Positions 1 through 8,720 of a stretch of 64,000 nt of DNA are shown in pieces. Source of the DNA: Bacteroidaceae bacterium (GTDB taxonomy: Bacteria > Bacteroidota > Bacteroidia > Bacteroidales > Bacteroidaceae). The translations under genes and the position numbers were made by a program. Position 1 is the first letter of the stretch. Every line of letters starts with the position of its first letter. Below the pieces are notes generated by a model. It had not been told where the DNA came from and did not search any database. It saw only the letters and a program-made list of their open reading frames with translations. Location of the stretch: positions 62,001 through 126,000 of the forward strand of contig JAGBTN010000021.1 in assembly GCA_017631315.1 (NCBI GenBank), read 5' to 3'.

Positions 1-323
1 GCAGCATTGAAGCATAACTCCATGAGTTGTGGATGGAAGAAGTCATCAGGGTCGAGAAAGAGTGTGTATTTCCCTTCTGCCTGTTCCATGGCAACATTCC
101 TCGCTTCGGATACGCCTTTGTTTGTCTGGTGTATGACCTTGAAGCGGCTGTCTCTGCTGGCATACTCGTCGGCAATGTTGCCACTATTGTCGGGGCTGCC
201 GTCGTCAACAAGGATGGCTTCCCAGTTTGTGTGGGTTTGTGCCAGGAGACTGTCCAGTGCACGGGCAAGGTATTTTTCTACGTTGTATATGGGTATGATA
301 ACTGATATGTCGTATGCTGCCAT
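1..323 (-). CDS. Family 2 glycosyltransferase, N-terminal part (cut by window edge)
   Basis: The reading frame starts at an ATG (323-321) and runs off the left edge, leaving about 107 residues. These are the GT-A nucleotide-sugar-binding half of a GT2 enzyme: the opening ISVIIPIYNVEKYL, the motif VDDGSPDNSG, and FLDPDDF, which holds the metal-binding Asp pair in this family. GT2 enzymes transfer a sugar from a nucleotide donor during surface glycan assembly. The start lies 4 bases after the stop of the upstream glycosyltransferase, and the two N-termini are closely similar, so this looks like a tandem duplicate in one operon. Donor and acceptor cannot be inferred. Confidence 0.9.
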   Translation of the reverse strand, partial: MAAYDISVIIPIYNVEKYLARALDSLLAQTHTNWEAILVDDGSPDNSGNIADEYASRDSRFKVIHQTNKGVSEARNVAMEQAEGKYTLFLDPDDFFHPQLMELCFNA

Positions 324-327
324 GCTT

Positions 328-1185
328 TTATAGTTTATCTTCTTTTTGTTTGAGTTTCTGCTCGAAGGGTTTCAAGAAGTGTTGTTCCCATGCTTGTTTT
401 TTTTCTGCCGGTGCATTACTGTAGATGAGTTTGCTTGCTTCTATGCCTTTCCTGATGCTTTCTGCTTTATGTTCCTGGTTTGCAGACAGGATGTAACTGC
501 GTGGGTTGGGGTAGTAGAAGTATAGTGGCAGGTTTAGTATGGTACATCGCTTGATGCGTAGCAAGGCCTCGCTCCACCAGGGGAAGTCTTCATAGTCAAT
601 GTTTTTGATGAATTCTATGTTGCTTACGGCGTATGTTTTGTACATGCATCGCCACACTTGGCAATGTTTTATGGCCCAACGCTTGTCGATGTCTTTAGGG
701 TGGGAGTGTTCTGTGGCATAGTCGAAGATGTTGTCTGTGACTATGTATTTGGGGTTGACATAGAATTTGTAGTGCGGTGTGGAGTCCGGGAGGCCAAGAA
801 AGTGTCTTATTATGTTGTGTGTGCGGTAGGCACGGTCGTAGGTAAAGGCAACGATGTCTGAGTTGTCTCGCATTATTGCTTCAAGGCAGAGGGCCATCAG
901 TTGCGGGTGCAGGAAGTCGTCGGCATCGAGGAAGATGAGAAATTCTCCGCGGATGTGTTTCATTCCGGCATTGCGTGCGTCGGAGCGTCCGCCGTTGGGT
1001 TTGTGTATGACCTTGAATCGATGGTCGTTTTTGGCGTATTCGTCGGCAATGTTTCCGCTGTTGTCTGTGCTGCCATCGTCCACGAGGATGGCTTCCCAGT
1101 CCTTGTGTGTTTGGTTGAGAATGCTGTCGAGTGCCCTGGGGAGGTATTTCTCGACATTATATATTGGTACGACGACGGAAATCAT
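328..1185 (-). CDS. Family 2 glycosyltransferase
   Basis: This 285-residue protein has the full GT2 fold. It starts ISVVVPIYNVEKYL, has VDDGSTDNSG near residue 36 and FLDADDF near residue 90 as donor and metal binding motifs, and ends in a Lys-rich helical tail. No signal peptide or membrane span is seen, so it is probably cytoplasmic and acts on lipid-linked or nascent glycan. It lies 12 bases downstream of the acyltransferase gene and 4 bases upstream of its own paralogue, so the three genes are probably co-transcribed. The acyltransferase neighbour suggests work on lipid A, a lipooligosaccharide or another lipid-linked glycan; that is inference. Confidence 0.92.
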   Translation of the reverse strand: MISVVVPIYNVEKYLPRALDSILNQTHKDWEAILVDDGSTDNSGNIADEYAKNDHRFKVIHKPNGGRSDARNAGMKHIRGEFLIFLDADDFLHPQLMALCLEAIMRDNSDIVAFTYDRAYRTHNIIRHFLGLPDSTPHYKFYVNPKYIVTDNIFDYATEHSHPKDIDKRWAIKHCQVWRCMYKTYAVSNIEFIKNIDYEDFPWWSEALLRIKRCTILNLPLYFYYPNPRSYILSANQEHKAESIRKGIEASKLIYSNAPAEKKQAWEQHFLKPFEQKLKQKEDKL

Positions 1186-1197
1186 GATGTGTTGGTT

Positions 1198-2082
1198 TTA
1201 TTCTGCAAGCTCCCATTTATACCACCGATTATGCGACCAGAGCCAGATTTCGGGCTGTTGGCGGATGTTTTGTTCGAGCAGTCGCCAGAAGCATCGTGAG
1301 TTTGGGAATGGTCCGTTTTGGTCTTCTTCTGTTTGTTGCATTTCGGTGAATGTCAGTCTGTAATGTCCTCGTGATGGTTTTTCTATGTTGAGGTATACGA
1401 GTTCTGCGTTGACCTTTTTGGCTATTTCTTCTGCGCCTGGTACGTACCAGGTTTGTTGGTTGAGGAAGTTGACGCTGTCTTTTGCTTTTATGTCGGGCCG
1501 TTGGTCTTGTATGAAGCCGCAGAGGAATGGTTCGCCTTGTGCGTTCATTTGCAGCATGGTGCGCACGGTCTGTCTCATTTCTATTTGTGTGGTGTTCCAT
1601 CGGCTGCGTACTTCGTGCATGAGTGAGGCGAAGTATGGGCTTCCTATTTGTTTGTATATTTCGCAGTTTTTCTTGGGGTTTTTGTAGTGTGTGCAGACTT
1701 CTTGTGCCCATTCCCAGCAGCCGCAGTGCCCCAGGAGCATGAAGACGTTTTTGCCTTTGGCTGCGATGCGTTCGGGCAGTTCTGCGTTGACGACTTCCAC
1801 TCGGCGGCGCATTTCCTGGTCTGTGATGTTGAGGCATTTGAAGGCTTCTATGAAGATGTCGCAGAGATTGCGGTAGAAGGCTTTTTCCAGGCGTATGATT
1901 TCCCGTGTGTTTTTCTCGGGGAAGGAGCAGGTGAGGTTTTCGCGGACGAGTCGGCGTCTGTACCTTATTATGTAATACATGATGGGGTAGGCGATGTCGC
2001 TCAGCAGGTAGAGTAGGCTTAGCGGCAGTCCGGCCAGAAGTCGCATGATGCGATGCTTCTTCTTTGTCCCGTTTTTGTTCAT
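1198..2082 (-). CDS. LpxL/HtrB-like lysophospholipid acyltransferase
   Basis: The protein has 294 residues from the ATG at 2082. An upstream extension stays open but would overlap the neighbouring sigma gene, and it lies upstream of a TAACTTTG promoter at 2118-2125, so it is rejected. The N-terminus has one membrane-associated hydrophobic stretch (LLAGLPLSLLYLLSDIAYPI). GHCGCWEW near residue 117 is the H-x4-E/D-type catalytic site of the LpxL/LpxM family, which adds secondary acyl chains to lipid A from acyl-ACP. Residues such as FIQDQRP and the late NRWYKWE match the family layout. It heads an operon with two glycosyltransferases. Confidence 0.88.
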   Translation of the reverse strand: MNKNGTKKKHRIMRLLAGLPLSLLYLLSDIAYPIMYYIIRYRRRLVRENLTCSFPEKNTREIIRLEKAFYRNLCDIFIEAFKCLNITDQEMRRRVEVVNAELPERIAAKGKNVFMLLGHCGCWEWAQEVCTHYKNPKKNCEIYKQIGSPYFASLMHEVRSRWNTTQIEMRQTVRTMLQMNAQGEPFLCGFIQDQRPDIKAKDSVNFLNQQTWYVPGAEEIAKKVNAELVYLNIEKPSRGHYRLTFTEMQQTEEDQNGPFPNSRCFWRLLEQNIRQQPEIWLWSHNRWYKWELAE

Positions 2083-2117
2083 TGTCTGGTTTGTTTCTGT
2101 GTGGTGTTTACCGAGGG

Positions 2118-2125
2118 CAAAGTTA
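2118..2125 (-). promoter_or_regulatory. Bacteroidetes -7 box, acyltransferase operon
   Basis: TAACTTTG on the minus strand matches the Bacteroidetes TAnnTTTG element. It lies 36 bases upstream of the ATG at 2082 and decides that start. Confidence 0.65.
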
Positions 2126-2192
2126 CGAAAAACTAATGGCAATGCAAAGAAAACGGTTATTTCTTTTTGCATTGCCATTGGTGTGTGTGGTG

Positions 2193-2801
2193 CTATGGGA
2201 GCCATGTGGTGAGGTAGTCGGCGAGGGGACGTTTGGCGAGGGCTGTGTTGAGTTTTTGCAGTGCTTGCAGGTGGAGTGCCGATGCGCATGCCTTGCTGAA
2301 TCCCATTGCTGCGGCTGCCTCGGCTATGCTGAGTGGCTGTGGTGTGCCGATGCCGTAGTAGAGTGTGACGATTTGCCTTTCTGTGGGTGTGAGGTCTGCC
2401 AGTGCGTGGTCTATGCGGCGCTGCTGTCCGGAGCGCAGTGTCTCTTCGTCTGCCACATCCTGCAGTGTGTCGGCGTTTGTTTCGGCAGTTGCTTTTTCCC
2501 GATGTATGGCTTTGAGTATCATCTTTTGGCACCAGTATCGGGCATACGTGGCGAAGCAGCACTGTTGGTTTTCATCGTAGCGCATGGCGGCTTCGCACAG
2601 CCCGATGCAACTTTCCTGCTGCAGGTCGTCCAGGCAGACGCCGCTGTTTTTTGCCTGCCATGCCATTGCGTATGCCAGAGGCATGTGGCTGGCCACGAGC
2701 CTACGATGGGCGTCGGTCAGTTTTCCTGTGTGTTTCTTACTCTTTTCGGGCAGGCTTTCTGCGAGTTCTGCCACTTGGTTTTTCTGAACATCTTGTCTCA
2801 T
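2193..2801 (-). CDS. Sigma-70 family RNA polymerase sigma factor
   Basis: This 202-residue protein has a region 2 core (LDDLQQESCIGLCEAAMRY, then FATYARYWCQKMI, which covers the -10 recognition helix area). It ends with a region 4 helix-turn-helix (LTPTERQIVTLYYGIG, then SIAEAAAAMGFSKACAS). It is shorter than the housekeeping RpoD of Bacteroidetes and longer than a minimal ECF factor because of a linker between the regions. No anti-sigma gene lies next to it. It has its own promoter-like site at 2872-2879. The promoter set it reads is not evident. Cys is unusually frequent around region 2. Confidence 0.85.
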   Translation of the reverse strand: MRQDVQKNQVAELAESLPEKSKKHTGKLTDAHRRLVASHMPLAYAMAWQAKNSGVCLDDLQQESCIGLCEAAMRYDENQQCCFATYARYWCQKMILKAIHREKATAETNADTLQDVADEETLRSGQQRRIDHALADLTPTERQIVTLYYGIGTPQPLSIAEAAAAMGFSKACASALHLQALQKLNTALAKRPLADYLTTWLP

Positions 2802-2871
2802 TTCTTCCGATGGATTGGGTTGTTTTTGAAAATGAGACAGCCGGCTGTCCGTTGTTTCTTGAATTCAAGTG

Positions 2872-2879
2872 CAAAGGTA
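2872..2879 (-). promoter_or_regulatory. Bacteroidetes -7 box, sigma factor gene
   Basis: TACCTTTG on the minus strand, 71 bases upstream of the sigma factor ATG. Confidence 0.6.
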
Positions 2880-3004
2880 GGCAGAGCGTGCCACTTGCAG
2901 AAGAGAATGCAAGTTTTACAAGTGCTTTTACAAACGAACAAGCCCGATGAGGGAAAAATGCAAGCGAGGCATACCCTTCTCGGTGGAAAGGTATGCCTCG
3001 TCTG

Positions 3005-3092
3005 GAAAAAGGGTTAACCATTATTGATGGAATGGTTAAGCATTATGGTCGGAAAGGTTAACCATTATTGCCAAAAAGGTTAACCATTATTT
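3005..3092. repeat. 22-base-period GGTTAACC array A (4 units)
   Basis: Cores start at 3012 (GGTTAACC), 3034 (GGTTAAGC), 3056 and 3078 (GGTTAACC), each exactly 22 bases apart. Spacers of 14 bases start ATT. The array abuts the stop codon of the U32 gene and lies about 130 bases upstream of the sigma gene promoter. It is one of eight related arrays in the window. Confidence 0.95.
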
Positions 3093-4358
3093 CTATGCCG
3101 ATGTGTTGTCTGCTATCTTCTTGATGACGAAGAGTTTATCTTTGGGGCGGACTTTTGCCGGAACGGGTATGCTGATGCGTTGCCCCTGGCGAGCCGTGTC
3201 GACCGGTTCCAAGTCGTAGCGAATCTCGCTCACCGTGGCACGCAGTGCTCCGGTGGTAGGGCCTGTGACGAGGATTTCGTCGCCTACATTGAGTTCGCAG
3301 GCTTCTATCTTGAACTCCGCCACCTGCAGTTTCGAGTAGTAGCGCACCGTGCATCCGCAATAAACCTTGCGTTCGGTGGCCTTCGAGCCGTGGCAGTCGT
3401 TCCACTCGGCAATGGTCTTGCCCAGGTAATAGCCGTCCCAGAAACCACGATTGAAGACACGAGCCAGCCGCTCGTCCCATTCGTCCAGTCTCGACAGGAA
3501 CGCCTTTCTGCCCAGTTCGGGGTCGGTCAGCGTGTCGATGGCTTCACGGTAGCAGCGCACCACCGTGTCCACATACTCCGGACCACGAGCCCTGCCTTCT
3601 ATCTTGAACACACGCACACCGGCATCCACCATCTGGTCGATGAAACGGATGGTTTTCAAATCCTTCGGCGACATAATGTAACGGTTCTCGATGTCCAGTT
3701 CCGTGCCCGTCTCCACATCCTGCACCGTGTAGCGCCGACGGCAGAGTTGCATGCACTCGCCACGGTTGGCAGAACGCCCCCAGTTGCTCTGGCTCAAGTA
3801 GCATTTGCCGCTGATGGCCATGCAGAGGGCGCCATGGCAGAACATCTCGATGCGCACCGGCTTTCCACTCGGACCGCAAATGCCGTCTCTTTCGATGGAA
3901 TCGTGGATTTCCGCCACCTGCTCCATGTTCAACTCACGTGCCAGAACCACCACATCGGCAAACTGCGCATAGAAACGCAAGGCCTCCGCATTGCTGATGT
4001 TCAACTGCGTGCTCAGGTGGACTTCCTGCCCAATCTGACGGCAATAAAGCATCACCGCCACATCGCTGGCAATGACAGCACTGATGCCAGCCTCGTGGGC
4101 AGCATCCAGAATCCTGCGCATCAACTCCAGATCCTCACCATAGATAATGGTGTTCACCGTCAAGTAACTCTTAATCCCGAAACGGCGCGTCTCCTCGGCA
4201 ATACGGCGCAAATCGTCGATGGAAAACGTGCTGGCAGAGTGCGCACGCATGTTCAGGTTCTCAATGCCAAAGTAAACACTGTCGGCACCTGCACGAATAG
4301 CAGCCGCCAGGCACTCGGGAGAGCCCACAGGGGCCATGATTTCAAAATCTTTCCTCAT
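3093..4358 (-). CDS. Peptidase U32 family protein
   Basis: This 421-residue protein has the U32 N-terminal barrel (APVGSPECLAAAIRAGADSVYFG) and the family signature EMFCHGALCMAISGKCYLS near residue 170. Further Cys at GECMQLC complete the set used for an Fe-S cluster or metal in this family. A C-terminal beta domain follows (about residues 330-415). Characterised U32 relatives (RlhA, TrhP) hydroxylate rRNA or tRNA bases rather than cut protein, so an RNA modification role is as likely as proteolysis. Its own promoter (4367-4374) leaves almost no leader. It is divergent from metK. Confidence 0.9.
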   Translation of the reverse strand: MRKDFEIMAPVGSPECLAAAIRAGADSVYFGIENLNMRAHSASTFSIDDLRRIAEETRRFGIKSYLTVNTIIYGEDLELMRRILDAAHEAGISAVIASDVAVMLYCRQIGQEVHLSTQLNISNAEALRFYAQFADVVVLARELNMEQVAEIHDSIERDGICGPSGKPVRIEMFCHGALCMAISGKCYLSQSNWGRSANRGECMQLCRRRYTVQDVETGTELDIENRYIMSPKDLKTIRFIDQMVDAGVRVFKIEGRARGPEYVDTVVRCYREAIDTLTDPELGRKAFLSRLDEWDERLARVFNRGFWDGYYLGKTIAEWNDCHGSKATERKVYCGCTVRYYSKLQVAEFKIEACELNVGDEILVTGPTTGALRATVSEIRYDLEPVDTARQGQRISIPVPAKVRPKDKLFVIKKIADNTSA

Positions 4359-4366
4359 AACAAGTG

Positions 4367-4374
4367 CAAAGTTA
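4367..4374 (-). promoter_or_regulatory. Bacteroidetes -7 box, U32 gene
   Basis: TAACTTTG on the minus strand, 8 bases upstream of the ATG, which predicts a very short leader or leaderless mRNA. Confidence 0.6.
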
Positions 4375-4437
4375 CGACTTTTCCCGCTTTAAGCAATTAT
4401 TTTCCCTTTTACATTTCTTCCTTTTTCAATTTCTTCG

Positions 4438-4445
4438 TACCTTTG
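4438..4445 (+). promoter_or_regulatory. Bacteroidetes -7 box, metK
   Basis: TACCTTTG about 150 bases upstream of metK. A transcript starting just after it would carry a leader of about 145 bases that includes the candidate SAM-II element. Confidence 0.65.
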
Positions 4446-4461
4446 CACCCGAAAACAACAG

Positions 4462-4513
4462 AATGTGGATAGATTTGGGCTGCTTGCAACCACAGAAAAA
4501 AATGCTAAAAAGA
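4462..4513 (+). ncRNA. Candidate SAM-II riboswitch in the metK leader
   Basis: A 5-base stem TGTGG (4464-4468) / CCACA (4490-4494) encloses a loop with GATTT and CTTGCAA. It is followed by an A-rich joiner and ATGCTAAAAAG. This order and the words GATTT, TTGCA and GCTAAAAAG match the SAM-II (metA motif) class. In that class the loop word TTGCA pairs with the downstream word (here TGCTA, with one U-U mismatch) to form the pseudoknot. The element lies just after the metK promoter and upstream of SAM synthetase, a logical SAM-repressed target. Only primary-sequence resemblance has been judged. Confidence 0.6.
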
Positions 4514-4595
4514 GGATAGATACCACTCACCTCATGCATTTGTAGCCGACTTCTCTCCCCATACATTATTAATACTTTATAAGATTAATTCAATT

Positions 4596-5852
4596 ATGGG
4601 TTATTTGTTTACATCGGAGTCAGTCTCCGAAGGCCATCCCGATAAGGTGGCCGACCAAATCAGCGATGCCGTACTCGACAAACTCCTTGCCTTCGACCCC
4701 GACTCGAAGGTGGCATGCGAAACACTCGTCACCACAGGACAAGTCGTCCTGGCAGGCGAAATCACAACACAAGCATACGTCGACCTGCAACGCATAGCAC
4801 GCGAAGTCATCAACCGCATCGGCTATACCAAAAGCGAATACATGTTCGAGGGCAATAGCTGCGGCGTACTCTCAGCCATACACGAGCAGAGTGCCGACAT
4901 CAACCGAGGCGTCGATCGGGCAGAACGCGCAGAACAAGGCGCAGGAGACCAAGGCATGATGTTCGGCTACGCCACCAACGAGACCGAAAACTACATGCCC
5001 CTCAGTCTCGACCTTGCACACCGTTTGCTCCAAACCCTTGCCGACATCCGTCGCGAAGGAAAGGTAATGACCTATCTCCGCCCAGACTCCAAAAGCCAAG
5101 TCACCGTAGAGTATAGCAACGAAGGCATACCCCAGCGCATCGACACCATCGTCGTTTCCACACAACACGACGAGTTCGACACCGACCAGGCCATGCAGCA
5201 ACGCATCACAACCGATGTGAAAGAAATCCTCGTGCCACGCATGCTCGAAGGAATACATTCAGAACGAATCCGCTCCCTCTTCAACGAAAAAATAAAATAC
5301 TACGTCAACCCGACCGGAAAGTTCGTCATCGGCGGACCACATGGCGATACAGGTCTCACCGGACGCAAAATCATTGTCGACACCTACGGCGGCAAAGGCG
5401 CACACGGCGGTGGAGCATTCAGCGGAAAAGACCCCTCGAAGGTAGACCGTTCGGCAGCCTATGCAGCACGACACATAGCAAAGAACATGGTAGCAGCCGG
5501 TGTGGCAGACGAAATGTTGGTACAGCTCAGTTATGCCATCGGTGTGGCAGAACCCGTCAGCATCTTCGTCGATACCTACGGAAAGAGTCACGTCAACATG
5601 ACAGATGGCGAGATAGCCGAAAAGATAAAGAGCATCTTCTCCCTCACCCCCTATGCCATCGAGCAACGACTCAAACTGCGTAATCCCATCTATGAGGAAA
5701 CGGCGGCATACGGACACATGGGTCGCGAACCGCAAACCGTTACTAAAAAGTACGAATCGCTCTATCACGAAACGAAGGAAGTGACAGTGGAACTCTTCAC
5801 ATGGGAAAAGCTTGATTATGTGGAAGAGATAAAGAAGTGCTTCTCTCTCTAA
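4596..5852 (+). CDS. metK: S-adenosylmethionine synthetase
   Basis: This 418-residue enzyme makes SAM from methionine and ATP. It shows the MetK signatures: [18 protein letters not shown] at the N-terminus (ATP site), the flexible-loop Asp/Lys region, [14 protein letters not shown], and the Gly-rich phosphate loop [14 protein letters not shown]. Its length fits the Bacteroidetes form, which is longer than the E. coli enzyme. The leader carries a candidate SAM-II riboswitch, which suggests feedback by the product. A LOG family gene follows after 28 bases. Confidence 0.98.
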   Translation: MGYLFTSESVSEGHPDKVADQISDAVLDKLLAFDPDSKVACETLVTTGQVVLAGEITTQAYVDLQRIAREVINRIGYTKSEYMFEGNSCGVLSAIHEQSADINRGVDRAERAEQGAGDQGMMFGYATNETENYMPLSLDLAHRLLQTLADIRREGKVMTYLRPDSKSQVTVEYSNEGIPQRIDTIVVSTQHDEFDTDQAMQQRITTDVKEILVPRMLEGIHSERIRSLFNEKIKYYVNPTGKFVIGGPHGDTGLTGRKIIVDTYGGKGAHGGGAFSGKDPSKVDRSAAYAARHIAKNMVAAGVADEMLVQLSYAIGVAEPVSIFVDTYGKSHVNMTDGEIAEKIKSIFSLTPYAIEQRLKLRNPIYEETAAYGHMGREPQTVTKKYESLYHETKEVTVELFTWEKLDYVEEIKKCFSL

Positions 5853-5880
5853 AAGGAAAACACACAAATTAACGAAGGAA

Positions 5881-6462
5881 ATGGTACGCAGCATTGCAGT
5901 CTATTGTGCCAGCAGCATGCAGATAGACGACAGTTTCTTCCGCGATGCCCGACAGCTTGGAAGGCTGATGGGCGAAAAAGGCTTGACGCTTGTCAACGGA
6001 GCGGGCAACATGGGGCTTATGGCCGAAAGTGCAAATGGCTGTCTTGAAGCAGGTGGTAAGGCCATAGGCATCATCCCGACGTTTATGATAGAGGAGGGTT
6101 GGTGTCACGAGGGTATGACAGAAATCATCGAGACGACGGATATGCACGTCCGTCAGGCTAAGATGGCAGAGTTGAGCGATGCTGGTATTTTCCTTCCGGG
6201 CGGTTGCGGTACGTTTGCAGAGATGATGGAACTCATCACTTGGAAACAGCTGGGTTTGTATCTTAAGCCTATTGTTTTCTTGAATACGAATGGTTATTTC
6301 GATGCGATTGTTGAGGCTTTGAATCAGGCAATCCGGCAGAACTTTATGCGTCCGGTGCACGCTGATATATGGCGTGTGGCGTCTTCTCCGGAGGAAGCCC
6401 TCAGGCTTGTGCTGGAAACGCCGCTTTGGGATGCGAGCATCCGCCGTTTTGCCAAGATATGA
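5881..6462 (+). CDS. LOG family (TIGR00730) Rossmann-fold protein
   Basis: This 193-residue protein carries both family signatures: NGAGNMGLMAESANG (nucleotide-binding loop) and PGGCGTFAEMMELITW, the PGGxGTxxE active site. Characterised LOG proteins hydrolyse the N-glycosidic bond of cytokinin riboside or other nucleoside 5'-monophosphates, releasing base and ribose 5-phosphate. The old name 'lysine decarboxylase' is misleading. The stop overlaps the start of the DUF4271 gene (ATGA), so the two are translationally coupled. Confidence 0.9.
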   Translation: MVRSIAVYCASSMQIDDSFFRDARQLGRLMGEKGLTLVNGAGNMGLMAESANGCLEAGGKAIGIIPTFMIEEGWCHEGMTEIIETTDMHVRQAKMAELSDAGIFLPGGCGTFAEMMELITWKQLGLYLKPIVFLNTNGYFDAIVEALNQAIRQNFMRPVHADIWRVASSPEEALRLVLETPLWDASIRRFAKI

Positions 6463-7301
6463 GTTGCTGCGATTCGGTTTATTCGCCTGCGGTGACGACT
6501 CTTGGTGGCGTTTCGGTTGAGGAGTTGACGCCTTATGGGGATTTGAGTTTCTTTGGGGCTGACAGTTTGCTTCGTGCGGAGGTTCCTCTTCGTTCTTCGG
6601 GCTTTTCTGCTACGGCGACGCCTTATCGTTTGCGTCACGACGGGTGGAGCGGGCTGGTTTTGCTTGTCTGTTTGTTGCTTGCGGCTAACCTTGTGTTGCG
6701 ATTGGGTGGTGGTTTTCGCGATTTGATGCGGGACATGTTCTTTCCGATTGCCGGCAAGAAGGATGAACCGGTTGTGGATGATCCGTTGCGTTATTCAACG
6801 CGATTGGTTGCTGTGGCTTTGCTTTCTTTGTCGGCAGCCATGGTGTCGTTTGCTTATACGCAGCACGATGTTGCTTTTTATGTGTTTGGCGAGACTCCTT
6901 ATCTTCTTTTTGTGGCTTTCTTTTTGCTTTGGCTGGTTTATTTTTTGCTGAAGCGAATGATGGGAAGCTTTGTGGGATGGGTGTTTTTTAGCGAAGGAAA
7001 AATCTTTACATGGCGGCGGTCTTATACGTTGCTTCTGGTGTTGGAGGCGTGGTTGTCTTTTGCTTTGGCGCTAATGGTTGTGTATCTGCCTGTTTCTCCA
7101 CGAGTAATGTTTGATTTGGCTTTGTGGACGATTGTTTTTGTGAAGATATTGCACCTTTTTAAGATCTATCAGATATTTTTCCCGAATTTGTATGGCACTT
7201 TACATTTATTTGTGTACTTTTGCAGTCTCGAAATAGTGCCATTGCTTGTTTTGTGGCGTGTTCTGATGTATTCGGAACTGCTTTCGGTTGTTAAAATATA
7301 G
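6459..7301 (+). CDS. DUF4271-type multi-spanning membrane protein
   Basis: The 280-residue protein starts at the ATG that overlaps the stop of the LOG gene. A longer open frame from 6369 would overlap the LOG gene by about 90 bases and is not preferred. After a soluble N-terminus of about 85 residues come several strongly hydrophobic helices (LVLLVCLLLAANLVL, TPYLLFVAFFLLWLVYFLL, WTIVFVKILHLFKI, VPLLVLWRVLMY). This topology, and the position directly before hemD, is typical of Bacteroidales DUF4271 proteins, whose function is unknown. A role near the heme or membrane-insertion genes downstream is only suggested by position. Confidence 0.75.
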   Translation: MSCCDSVYSPAVTTLGGVSVEELTPYGDLSFFGADSLLRAEVPLRSSGFSATATPYRLRHDGWSGLVLLVCLLLAANLVLRLGGGFRDLMRDMFFPIAGKKDEPVVDDPLRYSTRLVAVALLSLSAAMVSFAYTQHDVAFYVFGETPYLLFVAFFLLWLVYFLLKRMMGSFVGWVFFSEGKIFTWRRSYTLLLVLEAWLSFALALMVVYLPVSPRVMFDLALWTIVFVKILHLFKIYQIFFPNLYGTLHLFVYFCSLEIVPLLVLWRVLMYSELLSVVKI

Positions 7302-7320
7302 CGAAAAATTACGACAGACG

Positions 7321-8064
7321 ATGATAAAGAAGATTCTGATTTCCCAGCCTGAACCGACTTCGGCCAATTCTCCTTACTTCGACATTATGAAGCGTCATAA
7401 TGTGGAGATAGTGTTTCGTCCTTTCATCAAGGTAGAGCGTCTTACGCCGAAGGAGTTCCGTGCGCAGAAGATTTCCATTCTTGACCACACGGCTATCGTG
7501 TTTACTTCTCGCCTTTCCATCGATAATTTCTTCCTTCTTGCTCGTGAGATGCGTATTGCTATCCCTGAGGAGATGAAGTATTTTTGTGTGACGGAGACGG
7601 TGGCTCAGTATATTCAGAAGTATGTTCAGTACCGCAAGCGCAGGGTTTTCTTTGGTGCTACGGGCAAGGTTGACGACTTGTTGCCGGTGATGTTGAAGCA
7701 CAAGACGGAGCGTTACTTTATTCCTTTGAGCGATGTTCACAATCCTGTGTTTGGCGAGATGCTGGACAGCAAGAGCATCAAGCACTCGGATGCTGTGATG
7801 TATCGTACTGTGAGCAATGATTTTGCCAAGGACGAGCCGTTCGACTATGATATGCTTATTTTCTTCAGCCCGAGTGGCGTTCAGTCTTTACAGAAGAACT
7901 TCCCCGACTTTGAGCAAGGCGATGTTGTCATCGGCACGCTTGGTCCGGCTACGGCGAAGGCTGTGCGCGATGCCGGTTTGCGTCTGGATATTGAGGCTCC
8001 TTCGCCTGAGTATCCCAGTATTTCGGCTGCCATAGACGACCATCTGCGTAAGGCAAATGGATAG
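7321..8064 (+). CDS. hemD: Uroporphyrinogen-III synthase
   Basis: The protein has 247 residues from the ATG at 7321; an in-frame ATG at 7288 overlaps the previous gene and is less likely. HemD closes and inverts hydroxymethylbilane to uroporphyrinogen III in heme synthesis. The two-lobed fold is recognisable from ISILDHTAIVFTSRLSIDNFF in lobe one and from DMLIFFSPSGVQSL, VVIGTLGPATAKAVRDAGL and the C-terminal AIDDHL in lobe two. Sequence conservation in this family is low, but the hemD-rnpA-yidD order is characteristic of Bacteroidetes. The stop overlaps rnpA by 8 bases. Confidence 0.88.
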   Translation: MIKKILISQPEPTSANSPYFDIMKRHNVEIVFRPFIKVERLTPKEFRAQKISILDHTAIVFTSRLSIDNFFLLAREMRIAIPEEMKYFCVTETVAQYIQKYVQYRKRRVFFGATGKVDDLLPVMLKHKTERYFIPLSDVHNPVFGEMLDSKSIKHSDAVMYRTVSNDFAKDEPFDYDMLIFFSPSGVQSLQKNFPDFEQGDVVIGTLGPATAKAVRDAGLRLDIEAPSPEYPSISAAIDDHLRKANG

Positions 8065-8440
8065 TGAGGGCACACATATTTTTCCTAAGTGCGAGCGTTT
8101 GTGCAGTCGCAAGGCGCTCGACGATTTGTTCAAGGGCGGACATCGTTCGGTGTCGGCATATCCCATAAGGGCGGTTTTCATGCGTAGCGAGTGCGAAGGT
8201 GTACGTGTGATGATGTCTGTTTCCAAGCGTCACTTCAAGCGTGCCGTGATGCGCAATGCCGTCAAGCGTCAGTTGCGTGAGGCTTATCGTTTGCAGAAGG
8301 AGTTGCTTCTGCCTTTGGATGGTGGTTTGGACATTGCCTTTTTGTGGACGTGCAACGAGTACATGCCTACGGAGATGGTGTTCCGAAAGATGCAGACCCT
8401 GCTGTTGCGTATCCATGAAAGTGCGTGTTCTAATACATAA
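8057..8440 (+). CDS. rnpA: Ribonuclease P protein component
   Basis: This 127-residue basic protein binds RNase P RNA and helps cut 5' leaders from pre-tRNA. The family RNR region is clear: [25 protein letters not shown] near residues 54-78. The N-terminal [19 protein letters not shown] is also typical. It overlaps hemD upstream and yidD downstream, so the three genes are translationally linked. Confidence 0.95.
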   Translation: MDSEGTHIFPKCERLCSRKALDDLFKGGHRSVSAYPIRAVFMRSECEGVRVMMSVSKRHFKRAVMRNAVKRQLREAYRLQKELLLPLDGGLDIAFLWTCNEYMPTEMVFRKMQTLLLRIHESACSNT

Positions 8441-8663
8441 ACTCTCGTTGTTGCTGGTGCGGATGCTTGTTTTGCCCATCCGTTTCTATCAGCGTTTCAT
8501 TTCTCCGCTGTTTCCTCCGGCGTGTCGTTTTACGCCCACGTGCAGCCAGTATGCTGTAGAGGCGTTGCAGAAGCATGGTCCGCTGAAGGGGCTTTGGCTG
8601 GCCGTACGCCGTCTGCTGCGCTGCCATCCGTGGGGCGGAAGCGGTTACGATCCGGTGCCGTAG
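8415..8663 (+). CDS. yidD: Membrane protein insertion efficiency factor YidD
   Basis: The 82-residue protein starts at the ATG at 8415 inside the end of rnpA. It has the full YidD pattern: an amphipathic N-terminus, [44 protein letters not shown], and the terminal GGSGYDPVP. YidD aids YidC-dependent membrane insertion at the inner face of the membrane. A 22-base-period array follows, marking the end of this cluster. Confidence 0.95.
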   Translation: MKVRVLIHKLSLLLVRMLVLPIRFYQRFISPLFPPACRFTPTCSQYAVEALQKHGPLKGLWLAVRRLLRCHPWGGSGYDPVP

Positions 8664-8720
8664 AACAGGCTCGGAGTGAGAGGCTTATGCCTTGTTCTCT
8701 CGTGCCGCATGGCATCCCTC

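Noticed and set aside
1198-2562. 454-residue version of the acyltransferase
   Set aside because: The first 160 residues overlap the sigma gene on the same strand, lie upstream of a good promoter and have no family similarity.
5881-6462. Lysine decarboxylase
   Set aside because: Old family name; PGGxGTxxE marks a LOG-type nucleotide phosphoribohydrolase and no PLP site is present.
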